Shown: positions 1 to 7,715 of the stretch, piece after piece | Layout of the letters: the number at the start of each line of letters is the position of its first letter | Numbering within the stretch: the first letter of the stretch is position 1 | Assembly: GCF_007273535.1 (NCBI RefSeq) | Contig: NZ_RIBP01000001.1 | Coordinates: 558,001-622,000 of the forward strand | Length of the DNA: 64,000 nucleotides | Direction: 5' to 3' | Source: Niallia circulans | GTDB taxonomy: Bacteria > Bacillota > Bacilli > Bacillales > Cytobacillaceae | The notes under the pieces: generated by a model | Told to the model about the DNA's origin: nothing | Databases searched by the model: none | What the model saw: only the letters and a program-made list of their open reading frames with translations | Made by a program: the position numbers and the translations under genes

Positions 1-376
1 CTGATTCTTGGTCTGTCTCTAACTGTAATAATTCGTTTGCAAGATCATGTATATCAATGGAGGAAATGGCGAGTGTGTATCCAGTTTCTCTAACAATATC
101 AGTCAAATGATTCAGTAGTTCACTAAAAAACGGTTGGGACTCGTATTGGTCTGTTATTACATCAGTGTTTTTACAAGCGACAAAACGAATAATATGGTTT
201 TTCTTTAAAGGAGTTTCGTTTCTTTTTTTTACTGATCTTGGTGTGTAGCCATGCATTGCTGCTGTATGTAAGATATGCTCCTTCGTTTGTTGACTGATAC
301 CAGGTTTATTATTAAATGCCAATGAAACGGCTGATTTAGAAACACCGGCTAATTTTGCGATATCATCGATTTTCAA
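1..376 (-). CDS. LacI-family transcriptional regulator (N-terminal part)
   Basis: The first 125 codons of a LacI/GalR-type repressor run off the left edge. Translation from a TTG at 374-376 gives MKIDDIAKLAGVSKSAVSLA, the classic LacI helix-turn-helix and hinge start, followed by the beginning of a periplasmic-binding-like effector domain. A strong Shine-Dalgarno (TAGGAGG) sits just upstream and supports the TTG start. Family knowledge says such proteins repress sugar genes and respond to a sugar; the ligand cannot be read here because most of the effector domain lies outside. It is transcribed away from the KaiC operon across a 556-bp AT-rich gap. Confidence 0.9.
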   Translation of the reverse strand, partial: MKIDDIAKLAGVSKSAVSLAFNNKPGISQQTKEHILHTAAMHGYTPRSVKKRNETPLKKNHIIRFVACKNTDVITDQYESQPFFSELLNHLTDIVRETGYTLAISSIDIHDLANELLQLETDQES

Positions 377-932
377 TCGTATTCCTCCTATAGCACTTAT
401 CATTACTTTATTATACCATTATTATTCCTACTTAGTTTAGTGTAGTTTAGTAAAACAATCGGTAGAAAAAAACATATTTTTTTTACATTGTATTGTTTGT
501 ACTAAATAATGAGAATGTATATATTTTTTCCCGTTTAAGGATTTAAATTGTTTGGCTTTGCTTGCAATCATAAAGGGAAAAAGTGATATTACTAAAATAA
601 TGCTATTAAGGGATATTAAATAATAACAATCAACAAAGATTTATTTGCTGAAAATATTTATTAATATAGGAGCATTGTTATATAGATGGTTTTATAAAAC
701 GTGGTCTTAATGTAATGTATGTACTGTATTTCTAATAAATAACGGTAGAATTATCCTATTTACAACGAATGGATATCAAGATATATTTACCTATGCTTAA
801 AGGATGAATGAATGTGTTTAATTTCCTAGTTTATCCTAATGCTTAAATGAAATTCATTTGGTATTATTCTAATATAATGTTCGTTCGATACTGGTAAATT
901 AAAGAGAAATTATTAAGAGGGGGACTTTGTAA
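377..932. other. AT-rich divergent intergenic region upstream of the KaiC operon
   Basis: No convincing ORF or RNA gene. It lies between the divergent lacI-type gene and the kaiC-like gene and must hold both promoters. A tandem TTAGTTTAGTGTAGTTTAG run at about 435-453 lies in front of the LacI gene and may be an operator. Several TTCCTA/ATCCTA elements occur on the KaiC side and are listed separately. Confidence 0.5.
753..838. promoter_or_regulatory. Candidate operator cluster (TTCCTA/ATCCTA half-sites) upstream of kaiC-like gene
   Basis: ATCCTAT at 753-759, TTCCTA at 823-828 and ATCCTA at 833-838. The last two are direct repeats exactly 10 bp apart, one helical turn. The same core recurs in front of the next three transcription units, so it may be the binding site of the LuxR-type regulator. 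This is inference from recurrence only. Confidence 0.35.
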
Positions 933-2372
933 TTGAACAAAAAAACTAAGGTTGCTACAGGGATTAGTGGCTTAGATGAAATATTATTTGGAGGTTTGCC
1001 TAAAGGATCAATAACTTTAGTTCAAGGTGCGCCTGGAACTGGAAAGACTACATTAGGACTTCAATTTTTAGTGGAAGGTGCTAGACAGTTCGATGAATCT
1101 GGAATTTATATAACTTTTGAAGAATTGCCAGAACAGTTATATCATGATGCATCTTCCTTTGGCTGGGATTTAAGGGAATTAGAATCAAAAAACAAGCTGC
1201 GAGTCATTTGCCTAGAGCCTGATGTTTTATTAGAACAAATTACTAGTACAAATGGTTTGATTGAGGCAGTAATTAAAGAAATTGACTGTAAAAGACTTGT
1301 TATAGACAGTATAAGCTTATACAAAGTACTTAATAAAGAGATTGATGCTCGCAATAAAGTATATACGTTAAGAAATGTCCTACGGAAATTCGCAATCACA
1401 ACATTCTTTATCAGTGAAGCAATTGGAATTGATAACCCTCTTGAAAGTAACTCCTTTGAAAATTATCTTAGTGATGGAGTAATTCACTTATCACTATGTC
1501 CATATATGGAAAAGTACCGCAAAAGAACGATTGAAGTATTAAAAATGCGAGGCACGAAAATACATGAAGGGGAACATCGTTATAAGTTCCTTGAGAATGG
1601 GATTCACATTATTCCTGCTCTTTCTATGGCAGAGGATAAGTCGATTATTTCACAATCTGACACAGTTATATCTACAGGAATAGATTCCTTAGACGAAATT
1701 CTTCACGGTGGACTGCCAAGAGGCAGTGTGTTTACAATCGATACAAACAGTAAAGCAAATTATCGCTACATTATTACCTCTTTATTAGCTAAACGACTTG
1801 AGGTTGGAGATAAGGTTATCACAATGATGACAAATATTTCCACGATAGAGATAATTGCTCATTCAATGAAGGAATATGACATTAATTTAAAAGATGCCAT
1901 TAACAATAAAAATGCCTATTTTGTTGAGCTGTTTAAACGGGACATTCCAGATGATTTTAAAGATGGAGTGGTTCATATAAGTGATGTTAGCGAAACCGGG
2001 TTTCAAAATGAACTTAGAGAAAAATTTAGCGAAATTATCAAAAATAATCTAAATAGTGGTGGAAATTGGTTTGTTTATTATGATTTGAATATTTTAGTTA
2101 ATTTGCTTGGCAAAGAATTTACACAAAGATTTTTCGCGGAGGAAGCATTGCGTTGCAGGATGAATGGAATAACGATGCTTGCACATTGTAACTTTGCTGA
2201 ATTGAGTCCAGAAACTGCTTCTGTATTTGAACGGGCAAGTAATGGAATTATTCGTACTTGGGTAGATGGGAATTATCAGATGCTGCAAGTAACAAAGTCT
2301 CCAACTGGCAGAATGTCAGCTCCTTTAATTATTGAAAATATAGCAAGCAGACCATATATCCGTATGGTATAA
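933..2372 (+). CDS. KaiC-like double-domain RecA-fold ATPase
   Basis: A 479-residue protein with two tandem KaiC/RadA-type domains, close to the length of cyanobacterial KaiC. Domain 1 (about residues 9-230) has GISGLDEILFGGLPKG, Walker A GAPGTGKT (about 32-39), a paired glutamate FEE (about 62-64) and a Walker B-like RLVIDSIS. Domain 2 (about 245-479) repeats the opening (STGIDSLDEILHGGLPRG), but its Walker A position reads TIDTNSKANY, so it probably does not bind ATP normally. Start is TTG at 933 behind an AGAGGGGG ribosome site. It is the first gene of an operon with a small winged-helix-like protein and a PocR-like/LuxR regulator. No kaiA or kaiB is in the window, so a clock role is not implied; an ATP-dependent signalling switch is more likely. 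Confidence 0.85.
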   Translation: MNKKTKVATGISGLDEILFGGLPKGSITLVQGAPGTGKTTLGLQFLVEGARQFDESGIYITFEELPEQLYHDASSFGWDLRELESKNKLRVICLEPDVLLEQITSTNGLIEAVIKEIDCKRLVIDSISLYKVLNKEIDARNKVYTLRNVLRKFAITTFFISEAIGIDNPLESNSFENYLSDGVIHLSLCPYMEKYRKRTIEVLKMRGTKIHEGEHRYKFLENGIHIIPALSMAEDKSIISQSDTVISTGIDSLDEILHGGLPRGSVFTIDTNSKANYRYIITSLLAKRLEVGDKVITMMTNISTIEIIAHSMKEYDINLKDAINNKNAYFVELFKRDIPDDFKDGVVHISDVSETGFQNELREKFSEIIKNNLNSGGNWFVYYDLNILVNLLGKEFTQRFFAEEALRCRMNGITMLAHCNFAELSPETASVFERASNGIIRTWVDGNYQMLQVTKSPTGRMSAPLIIENIASRPYIRMV

Positions 2373-2384
2373 GGGGACTATTCA

Positions 2385-2627
2385 ATGACAAATGAGAGTA
2401 AGGAAATATTAATCCGTTTAGAGTGCATGCTGTTTTTTAAAGCAAATCCGTATGCAATGGAAACTAAATCAAGCATTTCGACCAGATTAGGAAGAAATAT
2501 GTTCGAAGTAGAAAATGTAATCGAACAATTAACACAAATGTCCATCATTGAAAAGTATGGTGAAGGAGATTCTGCGATTTTTCGATACAAAGAACCTTTA
2601 GTTAAAAGTGATGTGAGCATACTATGA
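2385..2627 (+). CDS. Small winged-helix-like protein, KaiC operon
   Basis: An 80-residue cytosolic protein with no membrane segment. The pattern of helices, with TKSSISTRLGRNMFEVENVI followed by QLTQMSIIEKYGEGDSAIFRYKEP, resembles a MarR/GntR-size winged helix: a recognition helix and then a beta-wing. It starts 12 bp after the kaiC-like stop with an AAGGGGA ribosome site, and its end overlaps the next gene by 4 bp (ATGA), so the three genes are translationally coupled. I do not recognise a named family. It could be a DNA-binding partner of the ATPase or a small adaptor. The antisense ORF over the same bases is a shadow. Confidence 0.7.
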   Translation: MTNESKEILIRLECMLFFKANPYAMETKSSISTRLGRNMFEVENVIEQLTQMSIIEKYGEGDSAIFRYKEPLVKSDVSIL

Positions 2628-4780
2628 TTGAAAGTAATACTTTACAGTTTTTATCAGACTTGCAGAAAGTATACTCTGAGATGACTGGGCTATCCATTAC
2701 CATAATCGACGGAACAGGCAAGAAAATTCTGCCTGCTGAAATAGCCCCTGATTTAGGACCTATCATTGATCAGCACATGGATATAGATCCAAATTATATG
2801 GATAAGATTATAAAGTTTGCAAAGCTAGATACAGCTTTTGTTTACGACATTGCGGTCGACGGCGTCAAAATCATTGTTTCATCCTTTCAGTTAAACCATT
2901 CTTACAAGCCTTATTATATACTCGGTGGAATCGTAGTAGAGGCTGGTACACAAGCTGAAACAATTAAAAATGTTCAAGCTTCTTCCGTTCCAGATGCTGT
3001 GAAAACACGAGTTATTAATTTTATTAATAAAAGAGGCGGGTTAACACCTGCTGCTATTAATAAAACATTAAAAACGATGTCTGTTATGGGCAACAATGTA
3101 AAATATTTATTATCGTTACAGGCGGGAGCAGATAGAATTGTCCGCAATTTACCAGCATTACAGCTATCTCATTCGCCTTCTGTACTAACAGTTGACCAAT
3201 TGCTAACTGAATTCAAAAAACAAACAGATGTTTTAGATTTGATTTGTTATGCACCAAAGGTTTCTAATAATGAGTATGAAGTAAGCAATGCTGTCGGAGA
3301 ATTTGCAGACAAGATCTTAGGATTAAAGTTTAAAAATGGCGAAGGATTTATGGGATTTGCCGGTGTTTCTCCTGACCCTCAAACTTGGAAAGAGATTGAG
3401 AGAGATCCACGAACTTCCGTTTTTCTGGATTTAGGTTTAGGGGTGCCTTCTGAAATATGGTGCAACCCGATTAGGTTACACGAAACTACAGATGGAATTC
3501 TGTTTATTGTTAACTTTGCCAAAAGACCTGCAAGCCAAATCTCTTCATTAATTAATAATATGGTAACATCTGTTCTAACAGCAAAGTTAAAGACCACGTT
3601 AATAATAGAAGGGTTTATGAAGCAAAAGCAGCGGTTAGTAGGACTGGTGGAAGTATCGAATTTTTTAAAGCAGTCTATGGATGTTAAAAGCGTTCTATAT
3701 GCATTAGTTGATATTAGTCTTAACTTAGTATCTAAACCAAAATCCTCTACTATTTTCTTCACAGGTGAACCAGTGAAGAAAAAGGTGAAAATAATATCTC
3801 GTGGTACTACAGCTTATGATACGGAAAATTACGTAAAGGAAGCATCTAAACGATTATTCCTTGCAGGAAAAGACAAAGTAGAACTAACAGGCAGTGTGAA
3901 AAAGCTACCTAATAACGATTATTTATATGAGTATCCGATTAGCTTTAACAATGAGATATATGGAGCATTAGCTGTTCAATTTTCAGATAGCTATGATATC
4001 GAAGATTGTTGCCAGCTATTGTCCACACTTGTAATTATGGGCAGTATGCTTTTGAACAATCTTCTCAATAAAAAACGCGATAATAGTTTTGCAGACGAAA
4101 TGGCTATTATGCTGCATTCGTCACTTGAAATAAAAGATGTTTGTGCCTTTGAAAAAATAAATGAAATGAACAAAGCTGTGACAGGATTTGTAGCTGCAAA
4201 TCCAAGCATTGCTGAAATCTCTGATATTTTGAATAGAGCAATACTTGTTTCTGCCTTTGAGCCTGATTTACTACTAAAAAGTCCTTATCTTACAGAGGAA
4301 TCGGAAATAGTTAGGCAATATAGAGAGATTGCTTCAAAGTCGATTAGAGAAGAGGCGAAATACAGTAAGGAAGCTCAAATACTAGCAATTGCCCAAAATT
4401 ATATTGGGAATGATAATTGGTATAAAGTGATGGAGCGTAATAAAGGGATTGATAAAGAGTTATTAGATATGTTTAAGCATCATGTTGATACAAAAGCTAT
4501 TTTTGATATTGATTTAACAATTGAGTTTGAGGAAGAAGAACAGTTACAGCCAACTCAAGCACCAATCATCGAATCAATAGCAAAAGAGTATGGGTTAACA
4601 AATAGAGAAAAAGACATCTTTGAATATATTATACAGGCATACAGCAACAAGGATATCGCAAAAATCCTCTTTATAAGTGAACACACCGTCAAAAACCATA
4701 TTACGAATATATTTAACAAGCTTGGAGTTTCTGATCGGATGCAAGCTGTTTCTTTAGTTTTAAAGAATAGGATTAACTGA
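2624..4780 (+). CDS. PocR-like sensory domain / LuxR-type regulator
   Basis: A 718-residue soluble regulator. Residues about 5-165 (FLSDLQKVYSEMTGLSITII onward) resemble the PocR ligand-binding domain, but without the cysteine cluster many PocR domains carry. The middle (about 180-480) holds one or two GAF-like alpha/beta segments. The C-terminus (about 650-718) is a clear LuxR/GerE helix-turn-helix: LTNREKDIFEYI, then SNKDIAKILFISEHTVKNHI and NKLGVSDRMQAV. There is no obvious receiver domain, so it is probably controlled by a ligand or by protein contact rather than by phosphorylation. It is cotranscribed with the KaiC-like ATPase, which suggests the ATPase modulates it. A good terminator follows at 4798-4829. 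Likely targets are the TasA/SipW, HD-GYP and giant surface-protein units downstream. Confidence 0.8.
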   Translation: MIESNTLQFLSDLQKVYSEMTGLSITIIDGTGKKILPAEIAPDLGPIIDQHMDIDPNYMDKIIKFAKLDTAFVYDIAVDGVKIIVSSFQLNHSYKPYYILGGIVVEAGTQAETIKNVQASSVPDAVKTRVINFINKRGGLTPAAINKTLKTMSVMGNNVKYLLSLQAGADRIVRNLPALQLSHSPSVLTVDQLLTEFKKQTDVLDLICYAPKVSNNEYEVSNAVGEFADKILGLKFKNGEGFMGFAGVSPDPQTWKEIERDPRTSVFLDLGLGVPSEIWCNPIRLHETTDGILFIVNFAKRPASQISSLINNMVTSVLTAKLKTTLIIEGFMKQKQRLVGLVEVSNFLKQSMDVKSVLYALVDISLNLVSKPKSSTIFFTGEPVKKKVKIISRGTTAYDTENYVKEASKRLFLAGKDKVELTGSVKKLPNNDYLYEYPISFNNEIYGALAVQFSDSYDIEDCCQLLSTLVIMGSMLLNNLLNKKRDNSFADEMAIMLHSSLEIKDVCAFEKINEMNKAVTGFVAANPSIAEISDILNRAILVSAFEPDLLLKSPYLTEESEIVRQYREIASKSIREEAKYSKEAQILAIAQNYIGNDNWYKVMERNKGIDKELLDMFKHHVDTKAIFDIDLTIEFEEEEQLQPTQAPIIESIAKEYGLTNREKDIFEYIIQAYSNKDIAKILFISEHTVKNHITNIFNKLGVSDRMQAVSLVLKNRIN

Positions 4781-4797
4781 AATATTTCTCGAACTTA

Positions 4798-4829
4798 ATA
4801 GTCTACTTCTAGGAGTAGGCTATTTTTTT
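4798..4829 (+). terminator. Rho-independent terminator of the KaiC operon
   Basis: Stem TAGTCTACT / AGTAGGCTA with a short loop, followed by seven T. It lies 18 bp after the regulator's stop codon and separates this operon from the TasA-like operon. Confidence 0.85.
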
Positions 4830-4851
4830 GCGCTTAATTTTGAATATTAGG

Positions 4852-4896
4852 TAGGAATACACTCCTATTTATTTATTTAGCCAAGGAATAGGAACT
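4852..4896. promoter_or_regulatory. Candidate operator upstream of TasA-like operon
   Basis: TAGGA-N6-TCCTA at 4852-4867 is a perfect inverted repeat. ATAGGAACT follows at 4888-4896, a 9-mer also found at 6695-6703 and, inverted, at 6741-6749. The position, 95-140 bp before the ATG, suits an activator or repressor site. Confidence 0.4.
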
Positions 4897-4989
4897 CATA
4901 ACTATACGTTTATTACCATTTATCAAGCATAATAGTCCCATAAACAAAATGGAATTTAAAAGGATAACCAAGGAAGGACGTATCACAAT

Positions 4990-5541
4990 ATGAATAAACT
5001 ATTAAATCTAAGTAAAGCAACTAAATTAAGCATGCTCATTTTAACTGGAGCAGCTTTCACTACTGTAGTTACAATTGATAATGTATCTGAATCAACTGCC
5101 TATTTCACGGCTAATACTTCAACTGCTGGAGATAAATTAGGAACTGGGAAGCTCCAAATTGAGTTAGCAGAAGGTGAAAGTGTTGGAAGTCAATTCGTTA
5201 TCAGTGATTTAGTACCAGGCGATTATGTAGAACGTGATGTAACAGTTAAAAACACAGGAAATGTAGCATTTGATTATAAAGTTTCTGTATTAAAAGGTAC
5301 TAATACAAGTCCATTATGGTCTGATGTCGCAAACGGCCTGCAAATTCAAATTAACAATGGAACGATGAGTTCTGTAAATAATTTTGTGCAAAATAATGTT
5401 GTGACAATTCCTGCGGGAGGCACTTCAACAATGAAAGTGAAAATTATGTTGCCTGCAACTGCTGATAATACATTTCAAAATCAAACGCAAGACTTAAAAC
5501 TAACATTTACAGCAACATCCAAGGAAGGAGCTAAACGATAA
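4990..5541 (+). CDS. TasA/camelysin (CalY)-family secreted fibre protein
   Basis: A 183-residue exported protein. The N-terminus has a hydrophobic segment (LSMLILTGAAFTTVVTI) followed by STAYFTANTST, the form of signal sequence typical of TasA/CalY proteins cut by SipW. The mature part has the family's beta-rich pattern: GTGKLQIELAEGE, DLVPGDYVERDVTVKNTGNVAFDYKV and a final LKLTFTATS. Family members form the amyloid-like fibres of Bacillus biofilm or act as surface metalloproteins. The stop overlaps the sipW start by one base, so the two are coupled. It lacks a recognisable HExxH protease motif, so a structural role is more likely than camelysin-type proteolysis. Confidence 0.85.
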   Translation: MNKLLNLSKATKLSMLILTGAAFTTVVTIDNVSESTAYFTANTSTAGDKLGTGKLQIELAEGESVGSQFVISDLVPGDYVERDVTVKNTGNVAFDYKVSVLKGTNTSPLWSDVANGLQIQINNGTMSSVNNFVQNNVVTIPAGGTSTMKVKIMLPATADNTFQNQTQDLKLTFTATSKEGAKR

Positions 5542-6017
5542 TGAATCGGAAGTTATTCATAGCCGTTATCTGCAGTTTTATATTAGTAGCGGGACTCGGA
5601 ATTTCTTACCTGTTAGGGTACCGTTCTACCATTGTTATTCATGATTCCATGGAACCGACTATTCCGAAATGGTCGCTTGTCGTATTAAAAACGAAAAACC
5701 TTCACCCTGAAAAATACGATATTATCCAATTTCATGTGTCTGATCATTATACTCCTGTAGTTCACAGAATTGTCGAAGCTGACGTGAAAGACGGCACATT
5801 TAAAACACAGGGCGATGCCAACCCTATCGAAGATGCACAAGCCTTGACTGTTAAGCAAATAAATGGTGTATATGTTATGCACATTCCAGTACTAGGTAAA
5901 TTATTGTTTTGGATTCAACAATATAAAATGATCTTAATGGCAGGGATGGTAATTTTCATGTTCACATTGGGGCTCTCACTTTTAAAAAAAGAAAAAGTGA
6001 TTCCAAATGAAGCTTAG
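5541..6017 (+). CDS. sipW: SipW-like ER-type signal peptidase I
   Basis: A 158-residue membrane protease with one N-terminal and one C-terminal membrane helix (about 5-25 and 130-150). The catalytic serine lies in HDSMEPTI (Ser36), followed by VVHRIVE (His75) and the QGDAN motif (Asp92). The His in place of the usual catalytic Lys marks the ER/archaeal-type subclass to which SipW belongs. It is flanked on both sides by short-signal secreted proteins, as in sipW-tasA operons, so these are presumably its substrates. Shorter than B. subtilis SipW (about 190 residues) at the C-terminus. Its end overlaps the next gene by 11 bp. Confidence 0.92.
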   Translation: MNRKLFIAVICSFILVAGLGISYLLGYRSTIVIHDSMEPTIPKWSLVVLKTKNLHPEKYDIIQFHVSDHYTPVVHRIVEADVKDGTFKTQGDANPIEDAQALTVKQINGVYVMHIPVLGKLLFWIQQYKMILMAGMVIFMFTLGLSLLKKEKVIPNEA

Positions 6018-6687
6018 TATTAAGGTGATTATTATCACACTTGTATGCCCGCTGCTAATATGTATGCGGGCATATGCCTTTTTTTCAGGAAGTACAGAAA
6101 ATAGTCTGCTAGCAAAGACACAGACCAGTGCATTATTCTATTTAACACCTTCTTCTGGAGGTGCAGTGAATAGTGCTGGGAGCAGTGTTTTTCAACAAAC
6201 TACCAAAACAATCAATACGACTTTTGGAAAAAAGACTTCATCGTCTTATGCGTTAGATTTAGGCTCATTAAGCAGACCGCCTGAATTATCACTTGCTATA
6301 GTAAACGATAATATCGGCTACACAATTACTAATGCATTGAAAATAACAAATAAATCTAAAAACAATATTGATATATATATAAGTATGCTAAATAGTTCGG
6401 GCCCGAATACGACAGATACTATGGACAAATGGGTTAAACCGATATTTGCAGGGACAACCAATAATACGACGCAAGCAGGAACATTACCTGGAAATCAAAG
6501 TTGTGTTATAAATCTGATGTTAGTTGTGGGAACTAGATCTGGGTTGGCGTACACGAAAGTCGCAACCGGCAGCTATTCTGGATTATTGAAGATAACAGTG
6601 AAGTCGGTTGATCAGACAACAGGACTTGATTATAATGTGCCGCTTACAGTCAAAATTACAGACGGAGCACTTTTAGGGATTTATTAA
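6007..6687 (+). CDS. Secreted TasA-like/TapA-like matrix protein
   Basis: A 226-residue exported protein. The signal segment (VIIITLVCPLLICMRAYAFF) ends in the AYAFFSGST form seen in SipW substrates. The mature region is rich in Ser, Thr and Asn, with predicted beta strands (ELSLAIVNDNIGYTITNALKI, NNIDIYISML, SGLLKITVKS) and no cysteine except in the signal and one NQSCVINL. No enzyme motif. It overlaps sipW and is clearly translated with it. By position it could be an accessory fibre anchor (a TapA analogue) or a second fibre subunit. Family assignment is tentative; export and SipW processing are well supported by context. Confidence 0.7.
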   Translation: MKLSIKVIIITLVCPLLICMRAYAFFSGSTENSLLAKTQTSALFYLTPSSGGAVNSAGSSVFQQTTKTINTTFGKKTSSSYALDLGSLSRPPELSLAIVNDNIGYTITNALKITNKSKNNIDIYISMLNSSGPNTTDTMDKWVKPIFAGTTNNTTQAGTLPGNQSCVINLMLVVGTRSGLAYTKVATGSYSGLLKITVKSVDQTTGLDYNVPLTVKITDGALLGIY

Positions 6688-6694
6688 TATTTTT

Positions 6695-6749
6695 ATAGGA
6701 ACTACCTCCTTTTCTAGAATTTATTTACAGATAAGGACTTAGTTCCTAT
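6695..6749. promoter_or_regulatory. Long inverted repeat ATAGGAACTA...TAGTTCCTAT
   Basis: A perfect 10-bp inverted repeat, ATAGGAACTA at 6695-6704 and TAGTTCCTAT at 6740-6749, separated by 35 bp, between the matrix operon and the HD-GYP gene. It shares ATAGGAACT with 4888-4896. It could be a pair of operator sites on the HD-GYP promoter or, less likely, a weak terminator without a T-run. Confidence 0.45.
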
Positions 6750-6822
6750 GTAAATAGTTGTAATTACTTCATATAGTTAGAATTAATATTCCGTCAGATA
6801 TAAAAAAGAAAGGGGGATATGT

Positions 6823-7479
6823 ATGGGAATAAACAACTATGCTTATGAGCAGAACTCTGTCCACGATTGGATAATAACTTATAAAAGGAATTCAGAAAAA
6901 CAGCTTATTGATTACTTAACGGAAGTTTGTGAAATTCAAGACAGTGATATCATGGAGCATTTAACAAATGTACAAGAATTAACAAGACTTCTTACTGAGG
7001 CTTACAATAATAAAAATAACAGGATGTTGGATGATAATTTTTTGGAAAGTATTATTCAACTTAGTATTCTTCATGACATTGGAAAATCTCGTATACCTGA
7101 AAAAATAGTAAACAAGCCTGGCAGATTAAATGAATTTGAACGAAAAATTATTGAAATGCATCCTTTATTAGGTGTGGCTATACTGAAGGAGAAAACGGCT
7201 AATATTCATTATAGTTCTCTAGACCTTAATGTTGCTGAAAGGATAATCTTATATCATCATGAAAAATGGGATGGTACTGGCTATCCATATAAAATAAAGG
7301 GTAATGATATTCCATTAGAGGCTAGAATTGTGGCAATTGTAGATGTTTACGATGCTTTGACAGCTGAGCGACCATACAAAAGGGCATGGAGTAATAGGGA
7401 AGCACGTCAATATATTCTCGAACAAAGAGGGAAGCACTTTGATCCTAATCTAGTAGATTTGCTGTTAGAGATCATCTAA
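6823..7479 (+). CDS. HD-GYP domain protein, probable c-di-GMP phosphodiesterase
   Basis: A 218-residue soluble protein that is mainly one HD-GYP domain. Visible motifs: LHDIGKSRIP (HD pair at about residue 84), the GRLNEFE and MHPLLG stretch, ILYHHEKWDGTGYP (about 140-150) and IVDVYDALTAERPYK. These include the residues that bind the metal pair and the GYP signature that defines the c-di-GMP-hydrolysing subgroup. There is no receiver, PAS or membrane domain; the N-terminal 75 residues are helical and unassigned. It stands alone between the fibre operon and the giant surface protein. Its placement suggests that it links local c-di-GMP or a related nucleotide to matrix production. Confidence 0.9.
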   Translation: MGINNYAYEQNSVHDWIITYKRNSEKQLIDYLTEVCEIQDSDIMEHLTNVQELTRLLTEAYNNKNNRMLDDNFLESIIQLSILHDIGKSRIPEKIVNKPGRLNEFERKIIEMHPLLGVAILKEKTANIHYSSLDLNVAERIILYHHEKWDGTGYPYKIKGNDIPLEARIVAIVDVYDALTAERPYKRAWSNREARQYILEQRGKHFDPNLVDLLLEII

Positions 7480-7515
7480 TTCGCACAAATAGAAAAAAGG
7501 TAGTACCACTATTAC

Positions 7516-7637
7516 ATTCCTATAATTACTGCATGTCAAAGCTAGAGTGTTTACTAGCTTTTTTTTTATAGGAAAATGGTCTTTTCTTAGGTGGTTATGA
7601 CTAGTAAGTCATTCCTATAAATGCTTATTATTAGGAA
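7516..7637. promoter_or_regulatory. Candidate operator cluster upstream of giant surface protein
   Basis: Four copies of the same core: ATTCCTAT at 7516-7523 and 7611-7618, ATAGGAA at 7568-7574 and TTAGGAA at 7631-7637. The last pair forms TTCCTA-N14-TAGGAA. All lie between the HD-GYP stop and the start of the 1,863-codon gene. Confidence 0.4.
7538..7568 (+). terminator. Terminator after HD-GYP gene
   Basis: AAAGCTAG / CTAGCTTT stem with an 8-base loop and a nine-T run. It isolates the HD-GYP gene from the downstream surface-protein promoter. Confidence 0.75.
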
Positions 7638-7715
7638 AAGGGAAGCATTGACTATTACCAAACTCCTCCTAAATACAGATAATACTAGTATATTAAACGT
7701 TAAGGAAAGGTTGTT

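Noticed and set aside
933..2372. A circadian KaiABC clock
   Set aside because: No kaiA or kaiB is present, and the second KaiC domain lacks a P-loop. Only a KaiC-like switch can be supported.
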